64,000 nt of DNA from Microbacterium aurantiacum (GCF_021654035.1 NZ_JAJPDW010000008.1:1-64000); one strand, 5' to 3'. Positions 43,311 through 54,911 are shown, numbered from the stretch's first letter. The notes: a model not told the origin generated them from the sequence alone. Program-made: numbers and translations.

Positions 43311-44141
43311 TCAGCCTACGATTCCGACCGACCCGGCGCCGCGGGCGAGGAGCGTCCCGTGCGGCATGAGGAGCCATCCGTCCGGGTGCGTGCTCCACTC
43401 GTGCCACCCGTCGGCGATCCGCTGGAGCGCCGCGTCGTCGGCGGCTCCGAGCCGTCGGGCGTGGTCGGCGAAATCGGAGTGCACCGCCCGCTCCGCCCAC
43501 GCCCCACCCCACCACGCGCGGTCCTCGGGCGACTCGAACAGCCACAGATCTGCGGAGGATCGGATGTCGGTGAACCCGGCCTCGCGCGCCCAGGCCTTCA
43601 GGCGCCGCCCGGCATCCGGGGCCCCGCTGACGGCGCGGTGCACGGCGAGGTACACGGTGAACCATTCGTCGAGCGCGGGAAGCCGAGGGAACCACGACGT
43701 CCCCTCGTAGTCGACGTCGCGCGCGGCGACGAGACCGTCGGGTCCCGCCACGCGTCCGAACTCGCGGAGCGCCTCGATCGGGCGCGACAGGTGCTGGAGG
43801 ACCTGGTGCGCGTGGACGACGTCGACGCTCCCGTCCGGGGCGTCGATGTCGTAGGCGTTGCCGACCGCGAAGGTGAGGTTCGACAGCCCACGGGCGGTGG
43901 CGAGCTGCTCGGCGCGCGCGACGACCTCGGCGGAGACGTCGAGGCCGCGAACGGCGCCGGGTGCGACGATCTCGGCGAGGTCGGCGGTGATCGTCCCGGG
44001 TCCGGAGCCGATGTCCAGCAGCGACATTCCGGGACGGAGCTCGGACAGGAGGTACGCGGCGGAGTTCTCCGCGGTCCGCCATTCATGCACGCGCAGCACG
44101 CTGCCGTGATGCCCGTGGGTGTAGGGGTCGACGACGCTCAT
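43311..44141 (-). CDS. Class I SAM-dependent methyltransferase
   Basis: 276 residues, UbiE/Methyltransf_11 type. SAM motif I LLDIGSGPGTITADLA is at about 42-57, the acidic loop GLDVSAEVV follows, and motif post-I reads DAPDGSVDVVHAHQVLQHL. Substrate is probably a small molecule; the long C-terminal part (WFTVYLAVHRAVSG onward) is lid-like. ATG at 44141 with TACGGT 7 nt upstream. Divergent from the P-type ATPase gene across 41 bp. Confidence 0.85.
   Translation of the reverse strand: MSVVDPYTHGHHGSVLRVHEWRTAENSAAYLLSELRPGMSLLDIGSGPGTITADLAEIVAPGAVRGLDVSAEVVARAEQLATARGLSNLTFAVGNAYDIDAPDGSVDVVHAHQVLQHLSRPIEALREFGRVAGPDGLVAARDVDYEGTSWFPRLPALDEWFTVYLAVHRAVSGAPDAGRRLKAWAREAGFTDIRSSADLWLFESPEDRAWWGGAWAERAVHSDFADHARRLGAADDAALQRIADGWHEWSTHPDGWLLMPHGTLLARGAGSVGIVG
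43313..43318 (-). promoter_or_regulatory. -10 box TAGGCT before the YbaK gene
   Basis: Minus-strand TAGGCT, 7 nt, GTG at 43305. It lies within the last codons of the methyltransferase gene, so the two genes can be transcribed separately. Confidence 0.45.
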
Positions 44142-44148
44142 GGAGAAA

Positions 44149-44154
44149 ACCGTA
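44149..44154 (-). promoter_or_regulatory. -10 box TACGGT before the methyltransferase gene
   Basis: Minus-strand TACGGT, 7 nt (TTTCTCC), ATG at 44141. Confidence 0.45.
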
Positions 44155-44182
44155 ACCTCCCGCGCCGCCGCCGCCGCACCGT

Positions 44183-46231
44183 GTGACGACGGAGCAGCAG
44201 AGCGCGGGCCCAACGACCCTGGCACCCGCCCACGCGCCGGAGGAGACTGGCCCCGTGCCCCGGTTCCTGCGTCCCCTCACCCGCTATCCGATCATCACCG
44301 CGACCGTCGTCGTCGGCATCCTCGCGCTCGCCCTCGCGCTCGCGGAGCAGACGGATGCCGCACGGTGGGTGAGCGTCCTCTCCGTGTCGGGGTTCATCGT
44401 GTTCACGCTGGTCGGGATGATCCGCGACGTCCTCCGCGGACACGTGGGGCTGGACATCCTCGCGGTCGTGGCGATGGTGGCCACCCTCGCCGTCGGGGAG
44501 TACGCCGCCTCCCTCATCATCGTGCTGATGCTCTCGGGCGGTCAGGCGCTGGAGGACGTCGCCGGCCGCCGCGCGAACCGCGAGCTCACGGCGCTCCTCG
44601 AGCGCGCTCCCCGCACCGCGCACCGGGTCCGCACCGGACCGGACGGCACGGATGCCGTGACCGACGTCCCCGCCGACGAGGTCGCGGTCGGCGATGTGCT
44701 GCTGATCCGTCCGGCCGAGATCGTCCCCGTCGACGGGGTCCTCCTCTCCCCCGCCGCGAACATGGACGAGTCCTCGCTCACGGGTGAGAGCATGCCGGTG
44801 CCGCGCACCGCGGGCGAGGAGGTGCTGTCGGGTTCGGTCAACGGTTCGGCGGCGATCCGCGTGCGGGCCCTGCGGCGCAGCGCCGACAGCCAGTACCAGC
44901 AGATCGTCGCGCTCGTGCGGGAGGCGCAGGAGTCGAGGGCGCCGGTCGTGCGCCTCGCCGACCGGTTCGCGATCCCCTTCACCGCGGTGTCGCTGGTGAT
45001 CGCCGGCGCCGCGTGGGGCATTTCCGGCGACCCGACGCGGTTCGCCGAGGTGCTCGTGCTCGCCACGCCCTGTCCGCTCCTGATCGCCGCCCCCGTGGCG
45101 TTCCTCGGCGGGCTTTCCCGCGCGGCCCGGGCGGGCGTGATCATCAAGGGCGGCGCGGTGATCGAGCAGCTCGCGCGGGTGCGCACCGCCGCGTTCGACA
45201 AGACCGGGACGCTCACGCGGGGTCACCCGACCGTGGTGGAGGTGCGCGCCGCCGACGGGTGGGCGCCCGATGACGTCCTGCGTCTGGCGGCCTCGGCAGA
45301 GCAGTACTCCACACACGTCCTGGCGGACGGCATCCGTCGCGCGGCCGAGGAGCGCGGGCTGCCCCTCTCGGCGGCGACGGAGGCGGAGGAGACGGCCACC
45401 AACGGCGTGCGCGCCGCGATCGAGGGCCGCAGCGTGGTCGTCGGCAAGCCCCGGTACGTCCGGTCGCTGGCCCCCGACACCCGGACCGTCGAGATCGCGA
45501 GCGGTCAGGCCGCCGCCTACGTCGCCGTCGACGGCGTGTTCGCCGGGGCGCTGATCCTCGCCGACGACCCCCGCGCCGAATCGGCGGGCGTGATCGCGTG
45601 GCTCCGCGCGCACGGCGTGGAGCGCGCCGTCATGCTGACCGGGGATGCCGAGCCCACCGCCCGGGCGGTCGCCGCCGCCGTGGGCATCGATGAGGTGCGC
45701 GCCGAGCTCCTCCCCGCCGACAAGGTGCAGCTGGCCGCCGGGCTCCAGCCTCGCCCGGTCCTCATGATCGGTGACGGCGTGAACGACGCCCCGGTGCTCG
45801 CCGCGGCGGACGTGGGCATCGCGATGGGCGCGAAAGGCGCGACGGCGGCGGGCGAGGCGGCATCGGTGGTGATCCTGAAGGATTCGCTCGCCGGCGTGGT
45901 GGACGCCGTGGCGATCGGTCGCGACACCCTCCGGGTCGCACTCTCCGCGATCGGCATCGGGATCGCCCTCAGCATCGGGCTCATGCTCGTCGCCACGACC
46001 GGACTCATCCCGGCCGTCGCCGGAGCCCTCGTGCAGGAGCTCGTCGACCTCGCCACGATCCTCTACGCCCTCCGCGCGCTCACGGGTCGGGATCGGCAGC
46101 AGGACCTCTCGACGACGCCGCACCCCCGTGACGGTGCTGCCCTCGTCGGGCACAATGGAGAACGGATGCCGCACAGCCGCAGCATCCGCAGCGCAGAGCC
46201 CACAAGGCCGGCCGAAAGAGGAACGCGATGA
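44183..46231 (+). CDS. Heavy-metal-type (P1B-like) P-type ATPase
   Basis: Membrane cation pump of 682 residues. Actuator motif SLTGES, phosphorylation motif DKTGTLTRG, hinge MLTGD and [10 protein letters not shown] are all intact. The membrane metal motif that is CPC or CPH in copper and zinc pumps is TPCPLLIA here, with only one cysteine, and there is no N-terminal metal-binding domain or CxxC; about 25 polar residues lead into the first span. The soluble C-terminus ([18 protein letters not shown] onward) is unusually long, about 45 residues. The transported ion is uncertain. GTG at 44183; its stop overlaps the downstream dehydrogenase start. Confidence 0.88.
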   Translation: MTTEQQSAGPTTLAPAHAPEETGPVPRFLRPLTRYPIITATVVVGILALALALAEQTDAARWVSVLSVSGFIVFTLVGMIRDVLRGHVGLDILAVVAMVATLAVGEYAASLIIVLMLSGGQALEDVAGRRANRELTALLERAPRTAHRVRTGPDGTDAVTDVPADEVAVGDVLLIRPAEIVPVDGVLLSPAANMDESSLTGESMPVPRTAGEEVLSGSVNGSAAIRVRALRRSADSQYQQIVALVREAQESRAPVVRLADRFAIPFTAVSLVIAGAAWGISGDPTRFAEVLVLATPCPLLIAAPVAFLGGLSRAARAGVIIKGGAVIEQLARVRTAAFDKTGTLTRGHPTVVEVRAADGWAPDDVLRLAASAEQYSTHVLADGIRRAAEERGLPLSAATEAEETATNGVRAAIEGRSVVVGKPRYVRSLAPDTRTVEIASGQAAAYVAVDGVFAGALILADDPRAESAGVIAWLRAHGVERAVMLTGDAEPTARAVAAAVGIDEVRAELLPADKVQLAAGLQPRPVLMIGDGVNDAPVLAAADVGIAMGAKGATAAGEAASVVILKDSLAGVVDAVAIGRDTLRVALSAIGIGIALSIGLMLVATTGLIPAVAGALVQELVDLATILYALRALTGRDRQQDLSTTPHPRDGAALVGHNGERMPHSRSIRSAEPTRPAERGTR

Positions 46232-47301
46232 CGCACACCCTGCCCCTTCCCGACTTCACCCACGAACGCGTGGAGGTGATCACGGGGCGGCGGAGCGGTC
46301 TGTTCCTCGCGGTCGCCCTGCACTCCTCCGTGCTCGGTTCCGCCCTCGGCGGCGCACGCCTGTGGACGTACCCGCACTGGAGCGACGCCCTCGGCGACGC
46401 GCTGCGACTGTCGGCGGCGATGACGCTGAAGAACGCCGCGGCGGGCCTCGACGCCGGCGGCGGCAAGTCCGTCATCGCGCTGCCGGAAGGCGCTGTCCTG
46501 GATGCCGATCGTCGACGTGCGGCGTTCCTCGACCTGGGCGACGCCGTCGAGTCGCTGCACGGTCTGTACCGGACGGCGGAGGACGTCGGTTCGACGACCG
46601 AGGACATGCTCGTCGTCAGCGAGCGGACCGACCATGTCGTGGGCCTCCCCGATGCCGTCGGCGGCTCGGGCGAACCCGCGGGGCCCACGAGCCTCGGTGT
46701 CTACGAATCGCTGCGCGCGACGCTGGAGCGCATCACCGGCTCCGACGACGTCGCGGGACGACGCATCACGATCTCGGGGCTCGGCCAGGTGGGCTCGCGC
46801 CTCGCCGTACGCCTCGCCGCCGAGGGCGCGGACCTCACGGTCACCGACGTCAACCCGGCCAAGCAGCACCTCGCGGCCGAGCTCGGCGCACGCTGGTGCC
46901 CGCCCGGCGAGGAGCACCTGGCCGCCGCCGACGTCTTCGTCCCCGCCGGGATCGGCGGGGTCCTCACCGACGAGGTCATCGACGCCCTCGACGCCCGCGC
47001 GGTGTGCGGGCCGGCCAACAACCCGCTCGCGGCGCGGACGGGGGCCGAGCGGCTCGCGGGGCGCGGCATCCTGTACGCCCCGGATTTCGTCGTCAACGCC
47101 GGCGGCGTCATCTACCTCGATCTGGAGGCGAAAAAGCTCGGCACCCGGCCCGCGATCATGGAGCGGGTGAGCGCCATCGGCGACACGCTCCGGCGCATCT
47201 ACGACGAGGCCGAGACGCGCGGGGTCACCCCGCTCGCCGCGGCCGAGGGGCTCGCCGCCGAGCGTCTCGCCGGCGGACGAGCGCCCGCCCTGGCGGGCTG
47301 A
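46228..47301 (+). CDS. Leu/Phe/Val (amino acid) dehydrogenase
   Basis: NAD-dependent deaminating dehydrogenase, 357 residues. The catalytic lysine lies in the block [19 protein letters not shown] (the first K), and the Rossmann motif is [13 protein letters not shown] with NAD-type DVNPAK following. [13 protein letters not shown] and [13 protein letters not shown] are also family markers. Releases ammonia from branched-chain or aromatic amino acids; exact preference is unknown. ATG overlaps the ATPase stop (ATGA), an unexpected pairing of a metal pump and a catabolic enzyme. Confidence 0.9.
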   Translation: MTHTLPLPDFTHERVEVITGRRSGLFLAVALHSSVLGSALGGARLWTYPHWSDALGDALRLSAAMTLKNAAAGLDAGGGKSVIALPEGAVLDADRRRAAFLDLGDAVESLHGLYRTAEDVGSTTEDMLVVSERTDHVVGLPDAVGGSGEPAGPTSLGVYESLRATLERITGSDDVAGRRITISGLGQVGSRLAVRLAAEGADLTVTDVNPAKQHLAAELGARWCPPGEEHLAAADVFVPAGIGGVLTDEVIDALDARAVCGPANNPLAARTGAERLAGRGILYAPDFVVNAGGVIYLDLEAKKLGTRPAIMERVSAIGDTLRRIYDEAETRGVTPLAAAEGLAAERLAGGRAPALAG

Positions 47302-47333
47302 GACGCGCACGCCCCGGGGCGCGCAGCCGGGTG

Positions 47334-48647
47334 TCAGGCGCTCGCCGCGCCCCGGGGGCAGCCGCCGCCGGCGTCGCCGCAGACCGCAGCGTCGACGATC
47401 GCGGCGTCGACGATCGCATCCCCGGCGAGGACCGGGAGCGACGGCTCGACCGCGAGGCCGTGCAGGGTCTCGAGCGCCTGGTGGGCCTCGTCGAGGCGTC
47501 CCTCCACGGCGAGCTCACGGATGCGGACCGACGGCTTGTGCAGGAGGACCCCGGCGAGGTGGCGCAGCGCCTCCTCGACTTCGGGGCCGGCGCCGCGGGC
47601 GCGCGCACGCGACACCTCGGCCTCCACGAGCCCGAGGACCTCGCCGCGGAGCTTCGTGATCGCCGGCCCTGCGGCACGGTCGGCCGCGAACTCCGCCGCG
47701 GCGTCGCCGACGAGGGCGCGCGCATCGGCGTGGGCGCTGAACTCCTCCAGCGGTGCGTGCAGGCGGATGGTCTCCAGGTCCAGCAGCTCGACGCCGTCGA
47801 CCGCGCCGACGGCGGGGTCGACGTTCCGGGGAAGACCCAGGTCGATCACGATCACGCGGTGGCCCGGGGTGAAGGCGTCCTCGTGCACGACGGCATCCGC
47901 GGTGCAGGTGATCACCACGTCCGCGCGTGCCGCCGCGCCGGCGAACGACGGCTCGGCCTCGAGGCCGTGGCGCGCGGCGAAGGCGGCGGCGCGACCGGAC
48001 GGGGAGAAGACACGGAGGTCGACGGCGCCGCGGGCACGGAGCGCCGTCACGGTGGTGGCGGCGTAGCGACCGGTGCCCACGACGAGGACCTCGACATCCG
48101 ACCAGTCCGGAATGCGACTGGAGGCGAGCTCGAGGGCGAAGCGGACGAGCGAGCGGTGGCTGCCGCCGAGGGAGGTGCGACTGCGGATGCCGCGGCTGGT
48201 GTGCGCGGCCTTCTGGAAAAGGCGCTCGAGCTCGCGGCTCGTCGTCCCCTCCACGCGGGCGGTGTCGAGGGCGCGGCGGACCTGGCCCGAGATCTCGTCC
48301 TCACCGACGACGATGGATTCCAGGCCGCTCGTCACGGCGAACAGGTGTGCCGCGGCGTCCTCTCCGCGGTGGACCGCGACGCTCTCGCGGAGGCGCTCGA
48401 CGGGGATGCCGCTGGCTTCGGCCATCGTCTCGACGACGGATTCGACGGCGACGGCCTCGCCGCCGGTGAGCGGCTCGTCGATGTCGAGGTAGGCCTCGAA
48501 CCGGTTGCAGGTGGCGAGGACGACGGCTCCGGCGACGAACAGCTCGTCGTCCACGAGGGTGCGGGTGGCCGCGGGTGCGCCGACGGAGAGCTTCTCGAGG
48601 AGGTCGAGGTCGGCGTTTCGATGATTCGCGGTGAAGCACAGGAGCAC
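47334..48647 (-). CDS. hemA: Glutamyl-tRNA reductase
   Basis: First committed step of tetrapyrrole synthesis: reduces Glu-tRNA to glutamate-1-semialdehyde. 437 residues. Catalytic cysteine C47 in [11 protein letters not shown], the block [25 protein letters not shown] motif [12 protein letters not shown] and [14 protein letters not shown] are all present. GTG at 48647 is preceded by TAACAT at 7 nt, so the mRNA is probably leaderless. The last about 40 residues are acidic and end in a short Cys/Gly-rich tail ([11 protein letters not shown]). Divergent from hemE across 18 bp. Confidence 0.95.
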   Translation of the reverse strand: MLLCFTANHRNADLDLLEKLSVGAPAATRTLVDDELFVAGAVVLATCNRFEAYLDIDEPLTGGEAVAVESVVETMAEASGIPVERLRESVAVHRGEDAAAHLFAVTSGLESIVVGEDEISGQVRRALDTARVEGTTSRELERLFQKAAHTSRGIRSRTSLGGSHRSLVRFALELASSRIPDWSDVEVLVVGTGRYAATTVTALRARGAVDLRVFSPSGRAAAFAARHGLEAEPSFAGAAARADVVITCTADAVVHEDAFTPGHRVIVIDLGLPRNVDPAVGAVDGVELLDLETIRLHAPLEEFSAHADARALVGDAAAEFAADRAAGPAITKLRGEVLGLVEAEVSRARARGAGPEVEEALRHLAGVLLHKPSVRIRELAVEGRLDEAHQALETLHGLAVEPSLPVLAGDAIVDAAIVDAAVCGDAGGGCPRGAASA

Positions 48648-48665
48648 GTATCTAATGTTAACGGT
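48648..48665. promoter_or_regulatory. Interlocked divergent -10 boxes of hemA and hemE
   Basis: The 18 bp between the two GTG codons contain TAATGT (48653-48658, plus) 7 nt before hemE and TAACAT (48660-48655, minus) 7 nt before hemA. The two hexamers share 4 bp, so polymerase can occupy only one promoter at a time and each -35 lies in the other gene. Confidence 0.6.
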
Positions 48666-49724
48666 GTGAGCACCTCTGCAGCCCGTCCGCCGTTCATCGA
48701 CCGGAACGCGTCGTCGGCGCTCGTCCGCGCCTACCGCGGCGAGCGCGGCGAGACCACCCCCGTCTGGTTCATGCGGCAGGCCGGCCGTTCACTCCCGGAG
48801 TACCGCGAGCTGCGCATGGGCACCGACATGCTCGACGCGTGCCTGAACCCGGGGATGGCGAGCGAGATCACGCTGCAGCCGGTGCGCCGGCACGGGGTGG
48901 ACGCGGCGATCTTCTTCAGCGACATCGTGATCCCGGTGCGGCTCGCGGGCGTCGACGTGCGCATCGTCCCGGGTCGCGGCCCGGTGCTGGAGAACCCGGT
49001 CCGGTCGGCGGCGGATGTCGCAGCCCTCCCCCCGCTCGACCCCGACGCCCTCGCCCCGATCCGCGAGGCGGTGGGACTCACCGTCGACGCGCTGGGCGCG
49101 ACCCCCCTGATCGGCTTCGCGGGTGCGCCGTACACCCTCGCGTCCTACCTCGTGGAGGGCGGTCCCTCGAAGGAGCAGATGCTCACCCGCGCGATGATGC
49201 ACTCCGACCCCGATGCGTGGGCGGCGCTGCTGTCGTGGTGCGCCGAGATCACCGGCGCCTTCCTCGCCGCCCAGATCGAGGCGGGCGCCTCGGCCGGGCA
49301 GCTGTTCGACTCGTGGGCGGGTTCGCTGAGCCTCGCCGACTACACCGCGCACGTCGCGCCGTTCTCGCAGCGCGCGATCGCCCCCGCCCGCGCGCTCGGG
49401 GTGCCGCTGGTGCACTTCGGCGTCGGCACGGGAGAACTCCTCGCCGCGATGCACGGCATCGGCGTCGACGTCATGGGCGTGGACTGGCGTCTGCCGCTGG
49501 ATGAGGCCTCCCGGCGCCTCGGCGACACCGTGCCCCTCCAGGGCAACGTCGACCCGGCGCTCCTCGCCGCTCCGTGGCCGGTGCTGGAAGCGCACGTGCG
49601 CGACGTCCTCGCCCGGGGGAAGGCCGCGCCCGCGCACGTGCTGAACCTCGGACACGGCGTACCCCCGACGACCGACCCCGACGTCCTGACGCGCCTGGTG
49701 GAGTTCGTCCACGCCCATGCCTGA
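48666..49724 (+). CDS. hemE: Uroporphyrinogen decarboxylase
   Basis: Decarboxylates uroporphyrinogen III to coproporphyrinogen III. 352 residues. Conserved [20 protein letters not shown] near the N-terminus ([11 protein letters not shown]), [20 protein letters not shown], and [20 protein letters not shown] are present. GTG at 48666 is the likely first base of a leaderless mRNA. First gene of hemE-hemY-hemQ-hemC-hemB-hemL; it overlaps hemY by 8 bp. Confidence 0.96.
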   Translation: MSTSAARPPFIDRNASSALVRAYRGERGETTPVWFMRQAGRSLPEYRELRMGTDMLDACLNPGMASEITLQPVRRHGVDAAIFFSDIVIPVRLAGVDVRIVPGRGPVLENPVRSAADVAALPPLDPDALAPIREAVGLTVDALGATPLIGFAGAPYTLASYLVEGGPSKEQMLTRAMMHSDPDAWAALLSWCAEITGAFLAAQIEAGASAGQLFDSWAGSLSLADYTAHVAPFSQRAIAPARALGVPLVHFGVGTGELLAAMHGIGVDVMGVDWRLPLDEASRRLGDTVPLQGNVDPALLAAPWPVLEAHVRDVLARGKAAPAHVLNLGHGVPPTTDPDVLTRLVEFVHAHA

Positions 49725-50955
49725 CGTCCACGTCGTCGGCGGCGGGGTCGCCGGCCTCGTCCTCGCGCGGCGCCTGGCGCGCGGCGGGGCCGACGTCGTC
49801 GTGCACGAGGCATCCGATCGCCTCGGCGGAACGGTCGCATCCCACGAGATCGCCGGGATCGTGCTGGATGCCGGGGCGGAGAGCTTCGCCACGCGCGGCG
49901 GGACCGTCACCGCCCTGATCGACGAACTCGGGCTGGCCGGCGACCTCGTGCGGCCGGAGCCGGTGTCGGCGTGGCTGCAGCCGGCGCGCGGGTACGCCGC
50001 GCCCCTCCCGGCCACCGCGCTCCTCGGGATCCCCGGCGACCCGCGCGCCGAGGACGTCGTGGCGATCGTCGGCCGTGCGGGCGCCGAGGCGGCGGTCGCG
50101 CGGGATGCGTCGCGGATGACCGCCGACGATCCGCTCCTCGCGCCCGGTGCGCGACTCGGCCCCCTCGTCCGCGCCCGGCACGGCGACGCCGTCCTCGACC
50201 TTCTCGTCGCGCCCGTCGTGCACGGCGTCCATTCGATCCATCCCGACGACGTGCCGCTCGAGCGCGTGCACCCGCGGCTGCGCGCCGCCCTCGCCGAGAC
50301 GGGGTCGCTGTCCGGGGCGATGAGCGCCCTCCGCGCCGCCGCTCCCCCGGGGTCGGTCGTGGCGGGCCTCCGCGGCGGCGTCCACCGCCTCGTGTCCGCC
50401 CTCGCCGACGATCTCGCCGCGCACGGGGGCGACATCCGTCTGCGCTCCTCGGTCGACGTCGCGGCGCTCGAGCGACTCGCCGGCGCCGGCGGCGGCACCG
50501 TCGTGGTCGCCGCTCCGGACGTGCTCCCCGCGACAGCCCCGCCGCGGCGGATCGACCTCGTGACCCTCGTCGTGGATCAGCCGGAGCTGGATGCGGCGCC
50601 CCGCGGCAGCGGCCTGCTCGTCGCCGCGGGGGCTCCGGTCGGCGCGCGAGCGCTCACCCACGCCACGGCGAAGTGGGCGTGGCTCGCCGACGCCGCCGCC
50701 GGACGCCACGTCCTCCGCCTGTCGTACGACGACCTCCCGGCAGACCCCGTCGCCGCCGCGCGCGCAGACGCCGCCGTCCTCCTCGGGGTCGCGCTCCCCG
50801 AGCCCGAGGGCGCCGCGCACGTCACGTGGTTCCGCCCCGCGGCCGCGATCTCCCCGGCCGGGATCACCATCGTCGGCGAGACCGCGGCCGGATCGGGCCT
50901 CGCCGGCATCATCGCGCACGCCGAGGCGACGGCATCCGCTCTCGCCGCGAAGTGA
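49717..50955 (+). CDS. hemY: Coproporphyrinogen III oxidase (HemY/CgoX type)
   Basis: FAD-dependent oxidase, 412 residues, with the N-terminal dinucleotide fold [19 protein letters not shown] and [10 protein letters not shown]. It is shorter than Bacillus HemY (about 470), mainly in the middle. Because hemQ is adjacent and no hemF or hemN copy is seen, the coproporphyrin-dependent route of Gram-positive bacteria applies: coproporphyrinogen is oxidised before iron insertion. Ferrochelatase (hemH) is not in the window. Overlaps hemE by 8 bp. Confidence 0.88.
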   Translation: MPDVHVVGGGVAGLVLARRLARGGADVVVHEASDRLGGTVASHEIAGIVLDAGAESFATRGGTVTALIDELGLAGDLVRPEPVSAWLQPARGYAAPLPATALLGIPGDPRAEDVVAIVGRAGAEAAVARDASRMTADDPLLAPGARLGPLVRARHGDAVLDLLVAPVVHGVHSIHPDDVPLERVHPRLRAALAETGSLSGAMSALRAAAPPGSVVAGLRGGVHRLVSALADDLAAHGGDIRLRSSVDVAALERLAGAGGGTVVVAAPDVLPATAPPRRIDLVTLVVDQPELDAAPRGSGLLVAAGAPVGARALTHATAKWAWLADAAAGRHVLRLSYDDLPADPVAAARADAAVLLGVALPEPEGAAHVTWFRPAAAISPAGITIVGETAAGSGLAGIIAHAEATASALAAK

Positions 50956-50990
50956 ACCCCACCCCCGCCCGGAGTGAAAGGATGGAATCC

Positions 50991-51698
50991 ATGAGCGATT
51001 CCTCGGTCCCCACCCCCGACCAGGTCCCGACCCCCGACGAGGACGAGATTCTCGGCTACACCCTGTGGGCGGTGCTGCGCCGTGACCCGGCCCGTCCCGC
51101 CCCCGCCGGAACCGACGCCCTCGCCGCCGCCGTGGCGGAGATCGAGGATGCCGGGGTGACTCTCCGCGGCATCTACGACGTCTCGGGCCTCCGCGCCGAC
51201 GCCGACCTGATGCTGTGGCTGCACGGCGAAGACCCCGAGGCGCTTCAGGCGGCCCTGCGCACCCTCCGCCGCGCCGAGCCGCTGCGCTCGCTCCTGCCGG
51301 AGTGGAACGCGATGGGCGTCCACCGCGACGCGGAGTTCACCCGCAGCCACATGCCCGCCTTCATGCGCGGCAAGGCACCCGAGACCTGGCTCACGGTCTA
51401 CCCCTTCGTCCGCTCGTACGAGTGGTACATCCTCCCCGACGAGGAGCGCCGCCAGATGCTCGCCGAGCACGGCCGGAAGGGCTCGGAGTACCGCCAGGTG
51501 CTGAGCAACACCGTGGCCTCGTTCGCGCTCGGCGACTACGAGTGGATCCTCGCCCTCGAAGCCCCCGAGCTCGTCGACCTCGTCGACCTCATGCGGTACC
51601 TGCGTCAGACCGAGGCCCGTCGCCACGTGCGCGAAGAGGTCCCGTTCTACACCGGTCGCCGCATCGGTCTCGACGAGATCGACGAGGTGCTGGCGTGA
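50991..51698 (+). CDS. hemQ: Coproheme decarboxylase
   Basis: Last step of haem synthesis in Gram-positive bacteria: oxidative decarboxylation of coproheme (also named ChdC). 235 residues with [42 protein letters not shown] and [13 protein letters not shown]; the tyrosine-containing [10 protein letters not shown] is the haem-proximal conserved block. ATG at 50991 is chosen over 50982 because the AAAGG ribosome site falls 9 nt before it but directly against the earlier ATG. Overlaps hemC start by four bases. Confidence 0.93.
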   Translation: MSDSSVPTPDQVPTPDEDEILGYTLWAVLRRDPARPAPAGTDALAAAVAEIEDAGVTLRGIYDVSGLRADADLMLWLHGEDPEALQAALRTLRRAEPLRSLLPEWNAMGVHRDAEFTRSHMPAFMRGKAPETWLTVYPFVRSYEWYILPDEERRQMLAEHGRKGSEYRQVLSNTVASFALGDYEWILALEAPELVDLVDLMRYLRQTEARRHVREEVPFYTGRRIGLDEIDEVLA

Positions 51699-52609
51699 CC
51701 ACCCACGTCCGCATCGGCACGCGCGGAAGCGCCCTCGCCCTGACGCAGACCGGGACGGTGGAGTCCGACCTCGTCGACGCGACGGGCGTCACGACCGAGA
51801 TCGTGACGATCACGACCGACGGCGACCGCTCGCGCGAGCCGCTCTCGCGCGCGGGCGGCACGGGGCTGTTCACCGGCGCCCTCCGCGACGCGCTGCAGGA
51901 GGATCGCTGCGACGTCGTCGTGCACTCGCTGAAGGACCTCCCGACCGCGCCGCACGACGACCTCGTCGTCGCCGCCATCCCCGTCCGCGAAGACCCCCGC
52001 GATGCGCTCTGCGCGCGGGACGGCCTCACCTTCGCCGAGCTCCCACAGGGGGCGCGCGTGGGCACCGGATCGCCCCGCCGCATGGCGCAGCTGCGCCGGA
52101 AGCGCCCCGACCTCGACGTCGTCGACATCCGCGGCAACGTCGACACCCGCCTCGGCCGGGTCCGCGAGGGCGACCTGGATGCCGTCGTCCTCGCCGCCGC
52201 GGGCCTCAACCGCCTCGGGCGCGCCAGCGTCATCACCGAGCACCTCGAGCTCGGACCGTGGCCGACGGCCCCCGGTCAGGGGGCGCTCGCAATCGAGGTG
52301 CGCCGCGGCGACGAGGAGCTCGTCGCGCGCCTGGACCACCCCGAGACGCGCGCCGCCGTCGAGGCCGAGCGCCACGTCCTGGCGCTCCTCGAGGCCGGCT
52401 GCTCCGCTCCCGTGGGTGCTCACGCCGTCGTCGACGCCGGACTCCTGCTCCTCTCGGCCCGTGTCTACAGCCTGGACGGTCAGACCGTCCTCTCCTCCGC
52501 CCACGCTGTCGACTGGCCGGACGAGGATGCCGTGCTCCGCCTCGCCGAGGGCGTCGCCCGCGAGCTGCTGGACGCCGGGGCAGCCGACCTGACGGGAGCA
52601 CGCCCGTGA
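51695..52609 (+). CDS. hemC: Hydroxymethylbilane synthase
   Basis: Polymerises four porphobilinogens into hydroxymethylbilane. 304 residues. [14 protein letters not shown] opens the protein, [12 protein letters not shown] and [18 protein letters not shown] line the active site, [12 protein letters not shown] follows, and the dipyrromethane-cofactor cysteine is in [16 protein letters not shown] at 51695, coupled at both ends (GTGA). Uroporphyrinogen III synthase (hemD) is not encoded between hemC and hemB and must lie elsewhere or be absent from this operon. Confidence 0.95.
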   Translation: MTTHVRIGTRGSALALTQTGTVESDLVDATGVTTEIVTITTDGDRSREPLSRAGGTGLFTGALRDALQEDRCDVVVHSLKDLPTAPHDDLVVAAIPVREDPRDALCARDGLTFAELPQGARVGTGSPRRMAQLRRKRPDLDVVDIRGNVDTRLGRVREGDLDAVVLAAAGLNRLGRASVITEHLELGPWPTAPGQGALAIEVRRGDEELVARLDHPETRAAVEAERHVLALLEAGCSAPVGAHAVVDAGLLLLSARVYSLDGQTVLSSAHAVDWPDEDAVLRLAEGVARELLDAGAADLTGARP

Positions 52610-53583
52610 GCGGCTTCCCGACCGTCCGCCCGCGGCGCCTGCGTTCCACCCCGGCGCTGCGCCGCCTCGTCGCCGAGACGCGGCTGCACCCCGCCGAGCT
52701 CGTCCTCCCCGTCTTCGTGCGCGAGGGCGCGGGAGCACCGGTGCCGATCTCCTCGATGCCCGGCGTCGTCCAGCACACCACCGATACGCTGAAGGGCGCG
52801 GTCGCCGACGCGGCGGCGGCCGGCATCGGCGGGATCATGCTCTTCGGCGTGCCCGAGCACAAGGACGCCGAGGGATCCGGCGCGACCGACCCCGACGGCA
52901 TCCTGAACCTCGCCACGCGCGTCGCGGTCGCCGAAGCGGGGGATGCCCTCGTCGTGCAGACGGACCTGTGTCTGGACGAATTCACCGACCACGGCCACTG
53001 CGGCGTGCTCGATGCGGCCGGCGCCGTCGACAACGACGCGACCCTCGTGCGGTACCGAGACATGGCGCTCGCCCAGGCGGAGGCGGGCTCGCAGCTGCTG
53101 GGCCTGTCCGGGATGATGGACGGCCAGGTCGCGGCGATCCGCGACGCGCTCGACACCGCCGGACGATCGGATGTCGCCCTGCTGGCCTACTCGGGCAAGT
53201 ACGCCTCGGCGTTCTACGGCCCGTTCCGCGAGGCCGTGCAGTCCTCGCTCCAGGGCGACCGCCGCACCTATCAGCTCGACGCCGCGAACCGGCGCGAGGG
53301 CGTCCGCGAGGCGATGCTGGATGTCGCCGAGGGCGCCGACGTGGTGATGGTCAAGCCCGCGATGAGCTACCTCGACGTCCTCGCCGACACCGCCGCGGCC
53401 AGCCCCGTGCCGGTGTGGGCGTACCAGGTGTCGGGCGAGTACGCGATGATCGAGGCCGCTGCCGCCCACGGCTGGATCGATCGACGCCGCGCGATCGAGG
53501 AGTCGGTGCTCGGCATCCGTCGCGCCGGCGCCGACGCGGTACTGACGTATTGGGCGACCGAGCTCGCAGGATGGATCCGATGA
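52606..53583 (+). CDS. hemB: Delta-aminolevulinic acid dehydratase
   Basis: Condenses two aminolevulinates to porphobilinogen. 325 residues. The two Schiff-base lysines are in [13 protein letters not shown] and [13 protein letters not shown]. The metal-binding region reads [16 protein letters not shown], keeping two cysteines of the zinc-dependent type, followed by the flexible lid. GTG at 52606 overlaps the hemC stop; its own stop overlaps the hemL ATG. The order hemC-hemB-hemL is typical of actinobacterial haem operons. Confidence 0.95.
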   Translation: MSGFPTVRPRRLRSTPALRRLVAETRLHPAELVLPVFVREGAGAPVPISSMPGVVQHTTDTLKGAVADAAAAGIGGIMLFGVPEHKDAEGSGATDPDGILNLATRVAVAEAGDALVVQTDLCLDEFTDHGHCGVLDAAGAVDNDATLVRYRDMALAQAEAGSQLLGLSGMMDGQVAAIRDALDTAGRSDVALLAYSGKYASAFYGPFREAVQSSLQGDRRTYQLDAANRREGVREAMLDVAEGADVVMVKPAMSYLDVLADTAAASPVPVWAYQVSGEYAMIEAAAAHGWIDRRRAIEESVLGIRRAGADAVLTYWATELAGWIR

Positions 53584-54911
53584 CGATGACCCCCACGACC
53601 AACGCGCGCGAGTTCGAGCGCGCCCGCCACGCGATGCCCGGCGGCGTGAACTCCCCCGTCCGCGCGTTCGGGTCGGTGGGCACCACCCCCCGGTTCTACG
53701 TCTCGGCGAAGGGCCCTCGCGTCACCGACGTCGAGGGGCGCGAGTACGTCGACCTCGTCGGATCCTGGGGTCCGGCGATCCTCGGCCACGCGCACCCGGC
53801 CGTCGTCGAGGCGGTCCGCGAAGCTGCGACCCACGGGCTCGGGTTCGGCGCATCCACGCCCGGTGAGACGGCGCTGGCCGAGCACGTCGAGGCACGCATC
53901 GAGCGCGACGGCGTGCGCCCGGTCGAGAAGCTCCGCCTCGTGTCCACCGGCACCGAGGCGACGATGACGGCCATCCGTCTCGCGCGCGGCGCGACCGGAC
54001 GCGACCTGATCGTGAAGTTCGCCGGTCACTACCACGGGCACTCCGACGGCCTGCTCGCCGAGGCCGGATCCGGCGTCGCGACGCTCGCGATGCCCGGGTC
54101 GGCCGGGGTCCCCGCCCCGATCGCCGCGCAGACGCTCGTCATCGCCTACAACGACCTCGACGCCGTCCGCGAGGTCTTCGCGGTGCACGGCGCCGACATC
54201 GCCGCGGTGATCGTCGAGGCCGCACCCGCCAACATGGGGATCGTCCCGCCCCGGCACGGCTTCAACGCCGCCCTGGCCGAGATCGCCCACGCGAACGGCG
54301 CGCTCCTCATCGTCGACGAGGTGCTCACCGGCTTCCGGGTGGGTCCCGCCGGCTGGTACGGCGAGGACCCCGTGCCGTTCGCCGCCGACCTCCTGACCTT
54401 CGGGAAGGTCATCGGCGGAGGGCTGCCGCTGGCGGCCCTCGGCGGATCCACCGACATCATGAACCTCCTCGCCCCGCTCGGGCCGGTCTACCAGGCCGGC
54501 ACGCTGAGCGGGAACCCCGTCGCGGTCGCCGCCGGGCGCGCGACGCTGGAGAACCTCGACGCCGCCGCGTACGCGCGCATCGAGCGGGCCTCGACGGCCA
54601 TCGCGGATGCCGCGTCCGCCGCGTTCAGCGCCGAGGGCGTCACGCACGTCCTGCAGCGCGCCGGGTCGCTGTTCTCCTTCCAGTTCGCCGCCGAAGCGCC
54701 GCACGACTACGACACCGTGAAGGCGCAGGAGGCGTTCCGCTACCCGCCGTTCTTCCGCGCGATGCTCGAGCACGGGGTGTCGTTGCCGCCGTCGGTGTTC
54801 GAGGCGTGGTTCGTCTCGGCCTCGCACGACGACGACGCGGTGTCGCAGATCCTGGAGGCTCTCCCGCACGCCGCGCGCGCGGCTGCCGCGGCGGTCGATC
54901 CCGCCGCCTGA
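53580..54911 (+). CDS. hemL: Glutamate-1-semialdehyde 2,1-aminomutase
   Basis: PLP-dependent aminomutase that makes 5-aminolevulinate from the HemA product. 443 residues. The PLP lysine lies in [18 protein letters not shown], and [15 protein letters not shown] and [19 protein letters not shown] are typical. ATG at 53580 overlaps the hemB stop (ATGA); in-frame ATGs at 53571 and 53586 are less likely. Last gene of the haem operon, whose terminator is not obvious. Confidence 0.95.
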   Translation: MTMTPTTNAREFERARHAMPGGVNSPVRAFGSVGTTPRFYVSAKGPRVTDVEGREYVDLVGSWGPAILGHAHPAVVEAVREAATHGLGFGASTPGETALAEHVEARIERDGVRPVEKLRLVSTGTEATMTAIRLARGATGRDLIVKFAGHYHGHSDGLLAEAGSGVATLAMPGSAGVPAPIAAQTLVIAYNDLDAVREVFAVHGADIAAVIVEAAPANMGIVPPRHGFNAALAEIAHANGALLIVDEVLTGFRVGPAGWYGEDPVPFAADLLTFGKVIGGGLPLAALGGSTDIMNLLAPLGPVYQAGTLSGNPVAVAAGRATLENLDAAAYARIERASTAIADAASAAFSAEGVTHVLQRAGSLFSFQFAAEAPHDYDTVKAQEAFRYPPFFRAMLEHGVSLPPSVFEAWFVSASHDDDAVSQILEALPHAARAAAAAVDPAA

